Shown piece after piece: positions 1-5,756 of a stretch of 12,651 nt of DNA. This DNA is from JAJFTV01 sp964532655 (GTDB lineage Bacteria > Chloroflexota > Anaerolineae > Anaerolineales > Anaerolineaceae): NCBI GenBank assembly GCA_964532655.1, contig CAZHMZ010000114.1, positions 1 through 12,651 of the forward strand, given 5' to 3'. Positions within the stretch are counted from its first letter, which is position 1; each line of letters opens with the position of its first letter. A model generated the notes under the pieces. That model ran no database searches and had not been told where the DNA came from. It was given only the letters and a program-made list of their open reading frames with translations. The translations under genes and the position numbers were made by a program.

Positions 1-380
1 ACCAGCCTGCCATCAATCCTCTGCGCGAGGTGCGTTTATACCAGGCTGATTTTCTATTGCGTGATTACGGGTTCGATTTTGAAGAACTGGATTTCACCCA
101 GGCGGGCCAGCTTCCGTTGTCGGCTGATCCAAAAGTGATGTGGGCGGATCGCAATTTGCGACATGCTCCCGTGGAGCTCAACCTGGCTGAGTATTCGCAA
201 TTGATCCGCGTGCCCGGTATTGGCCCGATTAATGCAAAACGGATTGTGCAGGAACGGAAATTTCACCCCTTATCATGTGAAAGCGATTTGCATAAAATTG
301 GGGTGTTTGTTTCACGGGCGGTGCCGTACATTCTGTTAAACGGCAAAAGACCTGCGCAGCAACTTACGCTTCAGTTTTAA
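1..380 (+). CDS. C-terminal end of putative DNA modification/repair radical SAM protein (partial, 5' end outside window)
   Basis: The reading frame is open from the left edge (codons from base 3) to a TAA at 378-380, so about 125 C-terminal residues are visible. The GTG at 30 is an internal codon, because the residues before it (NPLRE) continue the family pattern. Motifs are 'RLYQADFLLRDYGF', then 'DPKVMWA', then a helix-hairpin-helix (LIRVPGIGPINAKRIV) that binds DNA non-specifically in repair proteins. This order matches, from memory, the C-terminus of radical SAM proteins often linked to a uracil-DNA glycosylase-like partner. The catalytic CxxxCxxC region lies upstream and cannot be checked. 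No glycosylase gene follows here: the next gene is 150 bases downstream behind its own promoter, so any partner would be upstream or elsewhere. Family assignment is fairly firm; the reaction is unknown to me. Confidence 0.8.
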   Translation, partial: QPAINPLREVRLYQADFLLRDYGFDFEELDFTQAGQLPLSADPKVMWADRNLRHAPVELNLAEYSQLIRVPGIGPINAKRIVQERKFHPLSCESDLHKIGVFVSRAVPYILLNGKRPAQQLTLQF

Positions 381-419
381 GATTTCTTGAGAAAATTTCA
401 TAGAATTAAATAAATCTTA
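378..419 (+). terminator. AT-rich inverted repeat after the radical SAM gene, possible weak terminator
   Basis: TAAGATTT (378-385, starting with the stop codon) and AAATCTTA (412-419) are perfect 8-base inverted arms around a 26-base loop. The stem is AT-rich and not followed by a clear T-run, so it is a poor intrinsic terminator. It could equally be chance in an AT-rich gap. Confidence 0.2.
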
Positions 420-447
420 TAGATAATTCAATATTTCGATAAAAGTA

Positions 448-475
448 TTGACAATATTCAATATTGTGCTACAAT
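448..475 (+). promoter_or_regulatory. Sigma70-type promoter of the small protein/DUF2089/SHOCT-like operon
   Basis: TTGACA (448-453) is a perfect -35. After 16 bases comes TACAAT (470-475), preceded by TG at 467-468, which makes an extended -10 (TGnTAnAAT). The start of transcription would fall near 481-483, about 50 bases before the ATG at 531. It is the best-scoring promoter by eye in the window and sits in a markedly AT-rich gap. The spacer is almost wholly a palindrome, listed separately. Confidence 0.75.
451..467. promoter_or_regulatory. Candidate operator: perfect 17-bp palindrome between -35 and -10
   Basis: ACAATATT (451-458), C (459), AATATTGT (460-467) form perfect 8-base arms around one base. 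The palindrome fills the promoter spacer, where a bound dimer would block RNA polymerase. The core ATTCAATATT (456-465) is repeated exactly at 426-435, 30 bases upstream (about three helical turns), and TTCAATATT occurs again at 1657-1665 before the first MFS gene. A likely ligand is the DUF2089 protein at 791-1201, which carries an HTH-like segment. That link is inference. Confidence 0.55.
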
Positions 476-485
476 CTCTTTAGAA

Positions 486-515
486 TTATTAATAAATACT
501 ACTATTTATTAATAA
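486..515 (+). repeat. 13-bp perfect inverted repeat at the start of the transcript
   Basis: TTATTAATAAATA (486-498) and TATTTATTAATAA (503-515) are exact reverse complements with CTAC between. In RNA this is a 13-bp AU-only hairpin with a tetraloop, beginning a few bases after the predicted transcription start and ending 5 bases before the AGGAG ribosome site (520-524). It could protect the 5' end, affect translation, or act as a second operator in DNA. Confidence 0.55.
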
Positions 516-530
516 GGATAGGAGATTGAC

Positions 531-773
531 ATGTTTACAGGATTTGAATACGAAGCCATTGCGGCAGAAAACAAGAAAGACTTTGAGCGCGCACTCAAAC
601 ATGCATCCGACGTGTTGGAAGCGAAAAAGGCCTGCAGATCAGGTAAGCGGCGCTCGTCGAAATTGTTGGTAAAATTAGCCTCGTTGCTGATCAGATCAGG
701 TGAATACCTGATGGCTCAAGCGAAACAGGATATCCAGAGCGCCTTTCCCGGTGCGTCCCTGCAGAATATGTAA
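531..773 (+). CDS. Small unknown protein, first gene of the DUF2089 operon
   Basis: This 80-residue protein is one I do not recognise. AGGAG (520-524) lies 6 bases before the ATG, so the start is well supported, and it is the first gene behind the strong promoter at 448-475. It has no membrane segment or signal peptide. Residues 5-30 are rich in Ala, Glu and Lys and probably helical. Residues 32-44 are strongly basic (KKACRSGKRRSSK). Residues 44-70 form a second likely amphipathic helix with Leu/Ile spaced three to four apart. There is one Cys (35), so no metal site. The gene ends 17 bases before the DUF2089 gene, so the two are probably co-transcribed and translated. The basic patch might contact nucleic acid or acidic lipid, but that is a guess. 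Reality as a gene rests on ribosome site, promoter and operon position. Confidence 0.7.
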   Translation: MFTGFEYEAIAAENKKDFERALKHASDVLEAKKACRSGKRRSSKLLVKLASLLIRSGEYLMAQAKQDIQSAFPGASLQNM

Positions 774-790
774 GCAATTGAGGAGGAAGC

Positions 791-1201
791 ATGTTTGAAA
801 TGCCCAGAAAATGTCCGGTTTGCGGTGAGCCACTGGCCGTAACACGCCTGTACTGCAACAATTGCGATACGACCATCGAAGGCCACTTCCATACAACCGA
901 AAGCCCGTTTGGGGCGTTGACACCCGAACAACTTCAATTTGTACTGGCATTCGTGCGATGCGAGGGGCGTTTCACACGGCTTGAAGACGAATTGCAACTT
1001 TCCTACCCAACACTGCGTAATCGTCTCAATGAGATTATTCGTGCATTGGGTTATGAGCCCGGCAAGGAAGAAGTGCCATACCGGCCCAGTGTGGAAGAAA
1101 GACGACGTATTCTTGAAGATCTGGAAACCGGAAAGATTAGCACCAAAGAGGCCCAGAACCTCCTGCGTGGTTTGGAACCCATCAAAGAAGATAAAGGTTA
1201 G
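791..1201 (+). CDS. DUF2089-family zinc-ribbon/HTH protein, probable transcription regulator
   Basis: This 136-residue protein follows AGGAGG at 781-786. A zinc ribbon at residues 8-25 has ligands C8, C11, C22 and C25 (CPVCG...CNNC). Residues 61-85 (FTRLEDELQLSYPTLRNRLNEII) read as a helix-turn-helix: after 'LQLSYPTLRNRL' the second helix carries basic residues suited to DNA contact. Residues 101-128 are a two-helix C-terminal segment containing LEDLETGKISTKEAQNLL, which resembles the N-terminus of the next gene's product. This arrangement is that of the DUF2089 family as I know it; the family's biochemical function is not established to my knowledge. A cytoplasmic regulator binding the palindrome at 451-467 would fit. 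It is the second gene of a likely three-gene operon, with a 35-base gap to the third gene. Confidence 0.85.
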   Translation: MFEMPRKCPVCGEPLAVTRLYCNNCDTTIEGHFHTTESPFGALTPEQLQFVLAFVRCEGRFTRLEDELQLSYPTLRNRLNEIIRALGYEPGKEEVPYRPSVEERRRILEDLETGKISTKEAQNLLRGLEPIKEDKG

Positions 1202-1212
1202 CCCTCCAGGCG

Positions 1213-1226
1213 TCCTTTGGAAAGGA
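1213..1226 (+). promoter_or_regulatory. Small hairpin overlapping the ribosome site of the SHOCT-like gene
   Basis: TCCTT (1213-1217), loop TGGA, AAGGA (1222-1226). The right arm is the only good Shine-Dalgarno for the ATG at 1237, 10 bases on. Folding would hide it, so translation may depend on ribosomes arriving from the upstream DUF2089 gene, whose stop is 12 bases before the hairpin. The stem is short and may be weak in the cell. Confidence 0.35.
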
Positions 1227-1236
1227 AACGACAAAG

Positions 1237-1638
1237 ATGGTAACAAGCGACGAACGGCTTAAAGTACTGACCATGGTGCAGGAAGGTAAAATCACCGCTG
1301 AAGAAGCAGTTCAGCTTTTGGAAGCGCTGGATGTTTCAACGGCTGAAGGAAAGCGGAAAATCCCCACACCGCCCACGCCGCCAGAATATCCCGGCAGGCC
1401 GGGGCGGTGGCTGCAAATGCGTGTGACCGATACGGACACCGGGAAAATTCGTGTCAATGTCCGCCTACCGCTGGGAGTTGTGAAATCAGGTTTAAAAATG
1501 GGAATGCGTTTTGTGCCCGAAGCGGAAGGGCTGGACAAAGAAGAACTGCTGAATGCCATCGAGCAGGGTGAAACAGGCAAAATTTTCGATCTCTATGATG
1601 AAAAAGACGGGGAGCACGTCGAAGTTTATATCGAGTAA
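1237..1638 (+). CDS. SHOCT-like / LiaX-YvlB N-terminal-type domain protein
   Basis: This 133-residue protein begins with a two-helix module, LTMVQEGKITAEEAVQLL (residues 11-28), typical of the SHOCT-like domain found in YvlB/LiaX-type and DUF2089 proteins. A Pro/Gly linker follows (residues 42-57, PTPPTPPEYPGRPG). Residues 58-133 are a beta-rich domain: 'LQMRVTDTDTGKIRVNVRLP', then 'VKSGLKMGMRF', then a helix LDKEELLNAI and the end EHVEVYIE. There is no signal peptide or membrane span. LiaX in enterococci is linked to sensing of membrane-active antibiotics; whether this short cytoplasmic relative does so is unknown. It is the last gene before the MFS array, 109 bases upstream of it. Family placement is from motif memory and fairly firm for the N-terminus, less so for the C-terminus. 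Confidence 0.75.
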   Translation: MVTSDERLKVLTMVQEGKITAEEAVQLLEALDVSTAEGKRKIPTPPTPPEYPGRPGRWLQMRVTDTDTGKIRVNVRLPLGVVKSGLKMGMRFVPEAEGLDKEELLNAIEQGETGKIFDLYDEKDGEHVEVYIE

Positions 1639-1656
1639 AACTTTCCGGTAGTTCAT

Positions 1657-1734
1657 TTCAATATTACAAGGATAAATTCAGGCACTTTTTCCGGCGGAAA
1701 AGGAATTTTCCCGCTCTGCTTCATATTGCCTGAA
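1657..1734 (+). promoter_or_regulatory. Structured leader upstream of the first MFS gene, with alternative hairpins and an operator-like 9-mer
   Basis: TTCAATATT (1657-1665) copies the core of the palindrome at 451-467. Downstream, TTCAGGCA (1677-1684) and TGCCTGAA (1727-1734) are perfect 8-base arms enclosing a second layer: TTTTCC (1687-1692), GGAAAA (1696-1701) and TTTTCC (1706-1711). The middle arm can pair with either side, the right-hand pairing extending to GCGGAAAA with TTTTCC-C-GC. I see no T-run and no leader ORF: the frame upstream of the MFS1 ATG is open only to a stop at 1673 and lacks ATG, GTG or TTG. No convincing -35/-10 pair is visible, so read-through from the upstream operon is likely. 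Confidence 0.4.
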
Positions 1735-1747
1735 ACAGGAATCGATT

Positions 1748-3058
1748 ATGGCTCTGGAACAAGAGATACCGCAAAACTGGTTTAAACGTTTTTTGACTAT
1801 CTGGATCGGTCAGGCTTTTTCCATCTTGGGCAGCAGGTTGGTTTCCTTTGCATTAATCTGGTGGATGACCCGTGAAACGGGTTCCGCGGTGGTACTGGCC
1901 ACGGCCAGCACCATCCACTACATTCCGCAGATCTTTCTCGGCCCCTTTGTGGGTGCACTGGTAGATCGTTGGAACCGACGCCGGGTACTGATCATCGCAG
2001 ACAGCGCAGTGGCCATCGCGACACTGGTACTGGCCGGGTTATTTTGGGCGGGTCTGATCCAGATCTGGTACGTGTACGCGCTGATGTTTTTGAGGGCTGT
2101 GGGTGATACATTCCACTGGCCAGCCATGCAGGCTTCCATGTCGCTTTTGGTGCCGGATAAGCATCTGGCGCGCGTGGCAGGCATGAATCAGATATTGAAC
2201 GGCGGTGTGAATATTCTAGGCCCGGCGCTGGGTGCTGTCTTGATGGAAACCCTGCCGATTCAGGGGGTGCTGTCCATTGATGTTCTGACCGCGGCGATTG
2301 CGGTAGGGACAATCCTGTTTGTCAGCATTCCGCAGCCGGTGAATACAAACGCGGTGGAACGCATCACCCCTAAAGTGGTGATCAACGATGTGGTGGAAGG
2401 TTTCAAGTATGTATCCGCCTGGCGGGGTATGATGATCATTCTGGGTACGGCTATGCTGATGAACTTCATCTCCGCGCCTGCCGGAACCTACATCCCGCTG
2501 CTGGTGACTGATTTCTTCAAGGGCGGCGTTTGGCACCTGGGTCTGATCGAATCGCTCGCGGGGGCCGGGATGATCCTGGGCGGGTTGATCCTGGGTATTT
2601 TTGGCGGATTTAAACGCAAGATCCTGAACCTGCTGGCAGGGTTGTTTGTCACAGGTTTGGCGTTTTTCGTGGTGGGTCTGACCCCTGCTACGTTATTCCT
2701 GGTGGCGGCGGGTGCGTTTTTGGTGGAAGGCATCGCCAATACCATCTCCAACGGCGGCGCGATGGCCATCATGCAATCTCTGATAAAAGCCGATATGCAG
2801 GGGCGTGTGTTTGGTCTGGTGGGCAGTTTGACCAGCATCATCTCGCCGATTGGCCTGATGATCTCCGCGCCGATCGTGGAAAGATGGGGGGTCAAACCTT
2901 TGTTTGTAATCAGCGGAGCGGTCTTCATGATTGCCGCGCTTGTTCTCACATTTATACCGGACGTGATGCATATTGAAACATCCAATCAGGTCAGGAAGAA
3001 ACCCTCTACCGAGAACGTGGAAAAATCACAATTGTCGACCTTTGAGGATATCGTATGA
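1748..3058 (+). CDS. MFS drug-exporter-type transporter, copy 1 (MFS_3 / Mef-like)
   Basis: This 436-residue inner-membrane protein has about 12 predicted spans and is probably a proton-driven exporter of a small, perhaps toxic, molecule. Motif A in the loop after the second span is GALVDRWNRRR (69-79). The second-half counterpart DMQGRVFGL marks the EntS/Mef-like MFS_3 group. R30 in the first span (LGSRLVSF) and Q61 after 'HYIP' are polar residues in the membrane region. The tail after the last span (about 25 residues) is hydrophilic. AGGA at 1737-1740 supports the ATG at 1748; no upstream start exists in frame. It overlaps copy 2 by four bases (ATGA), so the two are translationally coupled. 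Substrate cannot be read from sequence; macrolide or siderophore export are family precedents only. Confidence 0.85.
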   Translation: MALEQEIPQNWFKRFLTIWIGQAFSILGSRLVSFALIWWMTRETGSAVVLATASTIHYIPQIFLGPFVGALVDRWNRRRVLIIADSAVAIATLVLAGLFWAGLIQIWYVYALMFLRAVGDTFHWPAMQASMSLLVPDKHLARVAGMNQILNGGVNILGPALGAVLMETLPIQGVLSIDVLTAAIAVGTILFVSIPQPVNTNAVERITPKVVINDVVEGFKYVSAWRGMMIILGTAMLMNFISAPAGTYIPLLVTDFFKGGVWHLGLIESLAGAGMILGGLILGIFGGFKRKILNLLAGLFVTGLAFFVVGLTPATLFLVAAGAFLVEGIANTISNGGAMAIMQSLIKADMQGRVFGLVGSLTSIISPIGLMISAPIVERWGVKPLFVISGAVFMIAALVLTFIPDVMHIETSNQVRKKPSTENVEKSQLSTFEDIV

Positions 3059-4350
3059 CTACGCAAGTACAAAACCAACTGCCTGCAAACTGGCTTAAAC
3101 GGTTTCTGATCATCTGGATCGGACAGGCTTTCTCCATTCTCGGCAGCCGGCTGGTTTCGTTTGCGCTGGTATGGTGGATGACCAGAGAAACCGGCTCCGC
3201 CGTGGTACTGGCCACCTCGTCCACGGTTACCTATCTGCCGCAGATCTTTCTGGGGCCGTTTGTGGGTGCGCTGGTAGACCGCTGGAACCGCCGTCGGGTC
3301 ATCATCCTGGCTGATGCAGCCGTAGCGCTGGCCACCCTGGTGCTTGCCTTACTTTTTTGGACCGGTATGGTAGAGATTTGGCACATCTACGCACTGCTGT
3401 TTCTGCGTTCGCTGGGCGGCACATTCCACTGGCCAGCCATGCAATCCTCGATGAGCCAGTTGGTACCCGATAAACATCTAACGCGCGTGGCGGGTTTCAA
3501 CCAGATCCTGGACGGGGGAGTCAATGTGCTGGGGCCGGCTTTGGGCGCCATACTCATGGAAGCCATGCCTATCCAGGGAGTCCTCTCCATCGATGTCGTC
3601 ACTGCGGTGATTGCCATTGCGCCTTTGCTGTTTATTGCCATTCCGCAGCCGGTCAACGGATCCGCGGTGGAGCGCATCACGCCCGGGGTGGTGCTGAAGG
3701 ATGTAAAAGAGGGATTTCGATATGTGGCCGGTTGGCGCGGGTTGCTCATCATTCTCACCTTTGCCATGATCCTCAACTTCCTGTTCGCGCCCACCCACAC
3801 CTATCTGCCGCTGCTGATTACCGAATACTTCAAAGGCGGTGTCTGGCATCTGGGTTTACTTCAGTCACTGGCTGGAGCAGGGATGATCACGGGCGGATTG
3901 CTGCTCAGCGTGCTGGGCGGGTTCAAACGCAAAGTGCTGAATATCCTGGTGGGTATGATCGTCATGGGCGGGACTGCGGTGTTGGTTGGCGTGACACCGG
4001 CTAACCTGTTTATCCTGGCGGCAATCTCATATGGGATTGAAGGTATTGCCAATACATTTTTGAATGGCGGCGCATTCTCGTTTATGCAATCGCTGCTCAG
4101 AGCAGATATGCAGGGCCGGGTTTTCGGTTTGATTGGCAGCGCCACCTCCATCTGCTCTCCGCTTGGCTTGCTCGTGTCGGCGCCTGTGGTCGAAAAATTT
4201 GGCATACAACCCTGGTTTATCTTTTGCGGAATCGTTTCGATTCTCATGGGACTGGTTTCATTGATGATCCCGGATGTGCTGAATATCGAGAAGGTCGACG
4301 CGGATAACAGCAAACACGTACTGGAGAACAGCGAACTGGAAGCAGTGTAG
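3055..4350 (+). CDS. MFS drug-exporter-type transporter, copy 2 (MFS_3 / Mef-like)
   Basis: This 431-residue protein starts at the ATG overlapping the stop of copy 1 (ATGA at 3055-3058). It has the same 12-span plan and motif A GALVDRWNRRR (71-81). R32 lies in the first span and Q63 in LPQIFLGP. By eye it shares well over half its residues with copy 1, strongest in the N-terminal 180 residues and around GGVWHLGL and DMQGRVFGL. The N-terminal segment VQNQLP is shared with copy 3, which suggests that copies 2 and 3 are closest there. A complete intact frame makes loss of function unlikely. Coupled translation with copy 1 allows a mixed complex, but MFS proteins usually act as monomers, so substrate division is the simpler idea. 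Confidence 0.85.
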   Translation: MTTQVQNQLPANWLKRFLIIWIGQAFSILGSRLVSFALVWWMTRETGSAVVLATSSTVTYLPQIFLGPFVGALVDRWNRRRVIILADAAVALATLVLALLFWTGMVEIWHIYALLFLRSLGGTFHWPAMQSSMSQLVPDKHLTRVAGFNQILDGGVNVLGPALGAILMEAMPIQGVLSIDVVTAVIAIAPLLFIAIPQPVNGSAVERITPGVVLKDVKEGFRYVAGWRGLLIILTFAMILNFLFAPTHTYLPLLITEYFKGGVWHLGLLQSLAGAGMITGGLLLSVLGGFKRKVLNILVGMIVMGGTAVLVGVTPANLFILAAISYGIEGIANTFLNGGAFSFMQSLLRADMQGRVFGLIGSATSICSPLGLLVSAPVVEKFGIQPWFIFCGIVSILMGLVSLMIPDVLNIEKVDADNSKHVLENSELEAV

Positions 4351-4428
4351 GCGGGCAAATAACGCCGGAGAACAGTTGACGCCGACTCGCTGAGCAGAGC
4401 GATTGATGGAAAGAAAGTGAACGTGAAT

Positions 4429-5736
4429 ATGACTGGTGATGTGCAAAATCAACTGCCGAAAGATTGGTTTAAACGGTTTCTGATTATCTGGTCAGGACAG
4501 GCCTTTTCTATCTTGGGCAGCCAGTTGGTTTCATTCGCCCTGGTGTGGTGGATGACCAAAGAAACCGGCTCCGCCGTGGTGCTGGCAACATCATCCACCA
4601 TGATTTATCTGCCGCGCGTTGTGTTCGGGCCATTCGTTGGCGCATTGATCGATCGTTGGAACCGCCGCTGGGTCATCATTCTGTCGGATGCGGGTGTAGC
4701 GGTTGCCACAGTGGCGCTGGCAGTTTTGTTCTGGACCGGGGCGGTGCAGATCTGGCATATCTACGTGTTGATTTTTATTCGTTCATTGGGCGGTATCATT
4801 CATTTTCCGGCCATGGAATCCTCCATGGTTCTGCTGGTACCGGAAAAGCACCTTCCCAGGGTGGCGGGTCTGAACCAGGTTCTCAACGGTGGCATTGGCA
4901 TTCTGGGGCCGGCATTGGGCGCTCTCCTGATGGAAACCCTGCCGATCCAGGGAGTACTTGCCATTGATGTGGTGACGGCTTTCCTGGCGATCACGCCTCT
5001 GTTCTTCCTTTCCATCCCGCAACCGGTGAACCAGAAGCCGGTCGATCGAATTACGCCCAAAGTAGTTTTGCAGGATGTGGTCGATGGTTTCCGCTATCTG
5101 GTGGGTAATCGCGGCATGCTCATCGTACTTTTCTATGCCATCCTGATTAACTTTGTCCTTTCGCCTACCGGCAGCTTTTTACCCCTGCTGGTCACCCGGC
5201 ATTTTCAGGGAGGCGTGTGGCACCTGGGTTTATTGGAATCTCTTTCAGGGGCGGGGATGATCGCAGGGGGGTTGCTGCTCGGGGTTTGGGGCGGGTTCAA
5301 ACACCGGGTCTGGAACACGGTGACAGCCATTGGGGTGCTGGGTTGTTCCATTCTAATGGTGGGTATCGCACCGGCCGATGCTTTCCCTTTCGCGGCGGCC
5401 TTCATCTTTTTGTCCGGGATGTCGACCACGGTGATGGATGGGGCGTTGATATCCTTAACCCAGGCGATTGTGCAACCCGATATGCAGGGCAGGGTATTTT
5501 CGTTGATCCTGACCGGTGGCGGGGTTGCTTCTCCGCTGGGCTTGATGATCGCTGCTCCCATTGCCGAGAAGTTTGGTGTTCAAAGCTGGTATATCTTTTG
5601 CGGGGTGATCGCCATGCTGCTGGCCGGAGTATCACCGTTTATTCACGATCTGATGCACATTGAAGATCAGATGCCCGTGAGCGAAAACCAGAACTCAAGC
5701 CTAACCGGCTGCCCCGAACCGGGCAAGCTGGATTGA
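4429..5736 (+). CDS. MFS drug-exporter-type transporter, copy 3 (diverged motif residues)
   Basis: The 435-residue product begins at ATG 4429, chosen because MTGDVQNQLP then aligns with MTTQVQNQLP of copy 2. A GTG at 4417 is in frame and nearer to GGAAAG (4408-4413), and would add four residues. It has the same 12-span plan, but three sites differ from copies 1 and 2: Q32 replaces Arg in the first span, R63 replaces Gln after the second, and motif A reads DRWNRRW (W81 for Arg). Arg and Gln thus appear swapped between two membrane positions. The 78-base gap before it holds a hairpin (TCGCT 4387-4391, AGCGA 4398-4402) and no convincing promoter. The tail is hydrophilic. It faces the rhomboid gene with only 20 bases between stops and no clear T-rich terminator. 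Confidence 0.82.
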   Translation: MTGDVQNQLPKDWFKRFLIIWSGQAFSILGSQLVSFALVWWMTKETGSAVVLATSSTMIYLPRVVFGPFVGALIDRWNRRWVIILSDAGVAVATVALAVLFWTGAVQIWHIYVLIFIRSLGGIIHFPAMESSMVLLVPEKHLPRVAGLNQVLNGGIGILGPALGALLMETLPIQGVLAIDVVTAFLAITPLFFLSIPQPVNQKPVDRITPKVVLQDVVDGFRYLVGNRGMLIVLFYAILINFVLSPTGSFLPLLVTRHFQGGVWHLGLLESLSGAGMIAGGLLLGVWGGFKHRVWNTVTAIGVLGCSILMVGIAPADAFPFAAAFIFLSGMSTTVMDGALISLTQAIVQPDMQGRVFSLILTGGGVASPLGLMIAAPIAEKFGVQSWYIFCGVIAMLLAGVSPFIHDLMHIEDQMPVSENQNSSLTGCPEPGKLD

Positions 5737-5756
5737 CGTTGGGTATCGGTTTTCGA

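Larger units (their letters stand above)
1748..5736 (+). repeat. Tandem triplication of an MFS exporter gene
   Basis: The three consecutive ORFs (1748-3058, 3055-4350, 4429-5736) encode proteins of nearly equal length that align over their whole length with almost no gaps. Shared blocks include GQAFSILGS, ETGSAVVLAT, GPFVGAL-DRWNRR, PIQGVL-IDV, IPQPVN, GGVWHLGL, AGAGMI and DMQGRVF. Intergenic DNA is not repeated and there is no transposase, so this is gene duplication with later divergence, not an inserted element. Confidence 0.85.

Noticed and set aside
716..1246. 176-codon ORF on the minus strand opposite the DUF2089 gene
   Set aside because: It is antisense to a well-supported gene with ribosome site and zinc ligands, and its translation has no recognisable domain.
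1639..1747. Leader peptide for attenuation of the MFS genes, as known for mef-type genes
   Set aside because: There is an AAGGA at 1668, but no ATG, GTG or TTG follows it before the MFS start; the in-frame stretch begins only after a TAA at 1673.
2488..2985. 165-codon minus-strand ORF inside MFS copy 1, with similar ones in copies 2 and 3
   Set aside because: They recur at the same place in each paralogue because the sense codons are shared; translations are Pro/Arg/Thr-rich with no domain.
4376..4404. TTGACG as -35 of a promoter for MFS copy 3
   Set aside because: At 17 bases the -10 would be GCGATT, which is too far from consensus.
5217..5663. 148-codon ORF in another plus frame inside MFS copy 3
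   Set aside because: Off-frame shadow of a conserved transporter, rich in Gly, Arg and His, without its own ribosome site.
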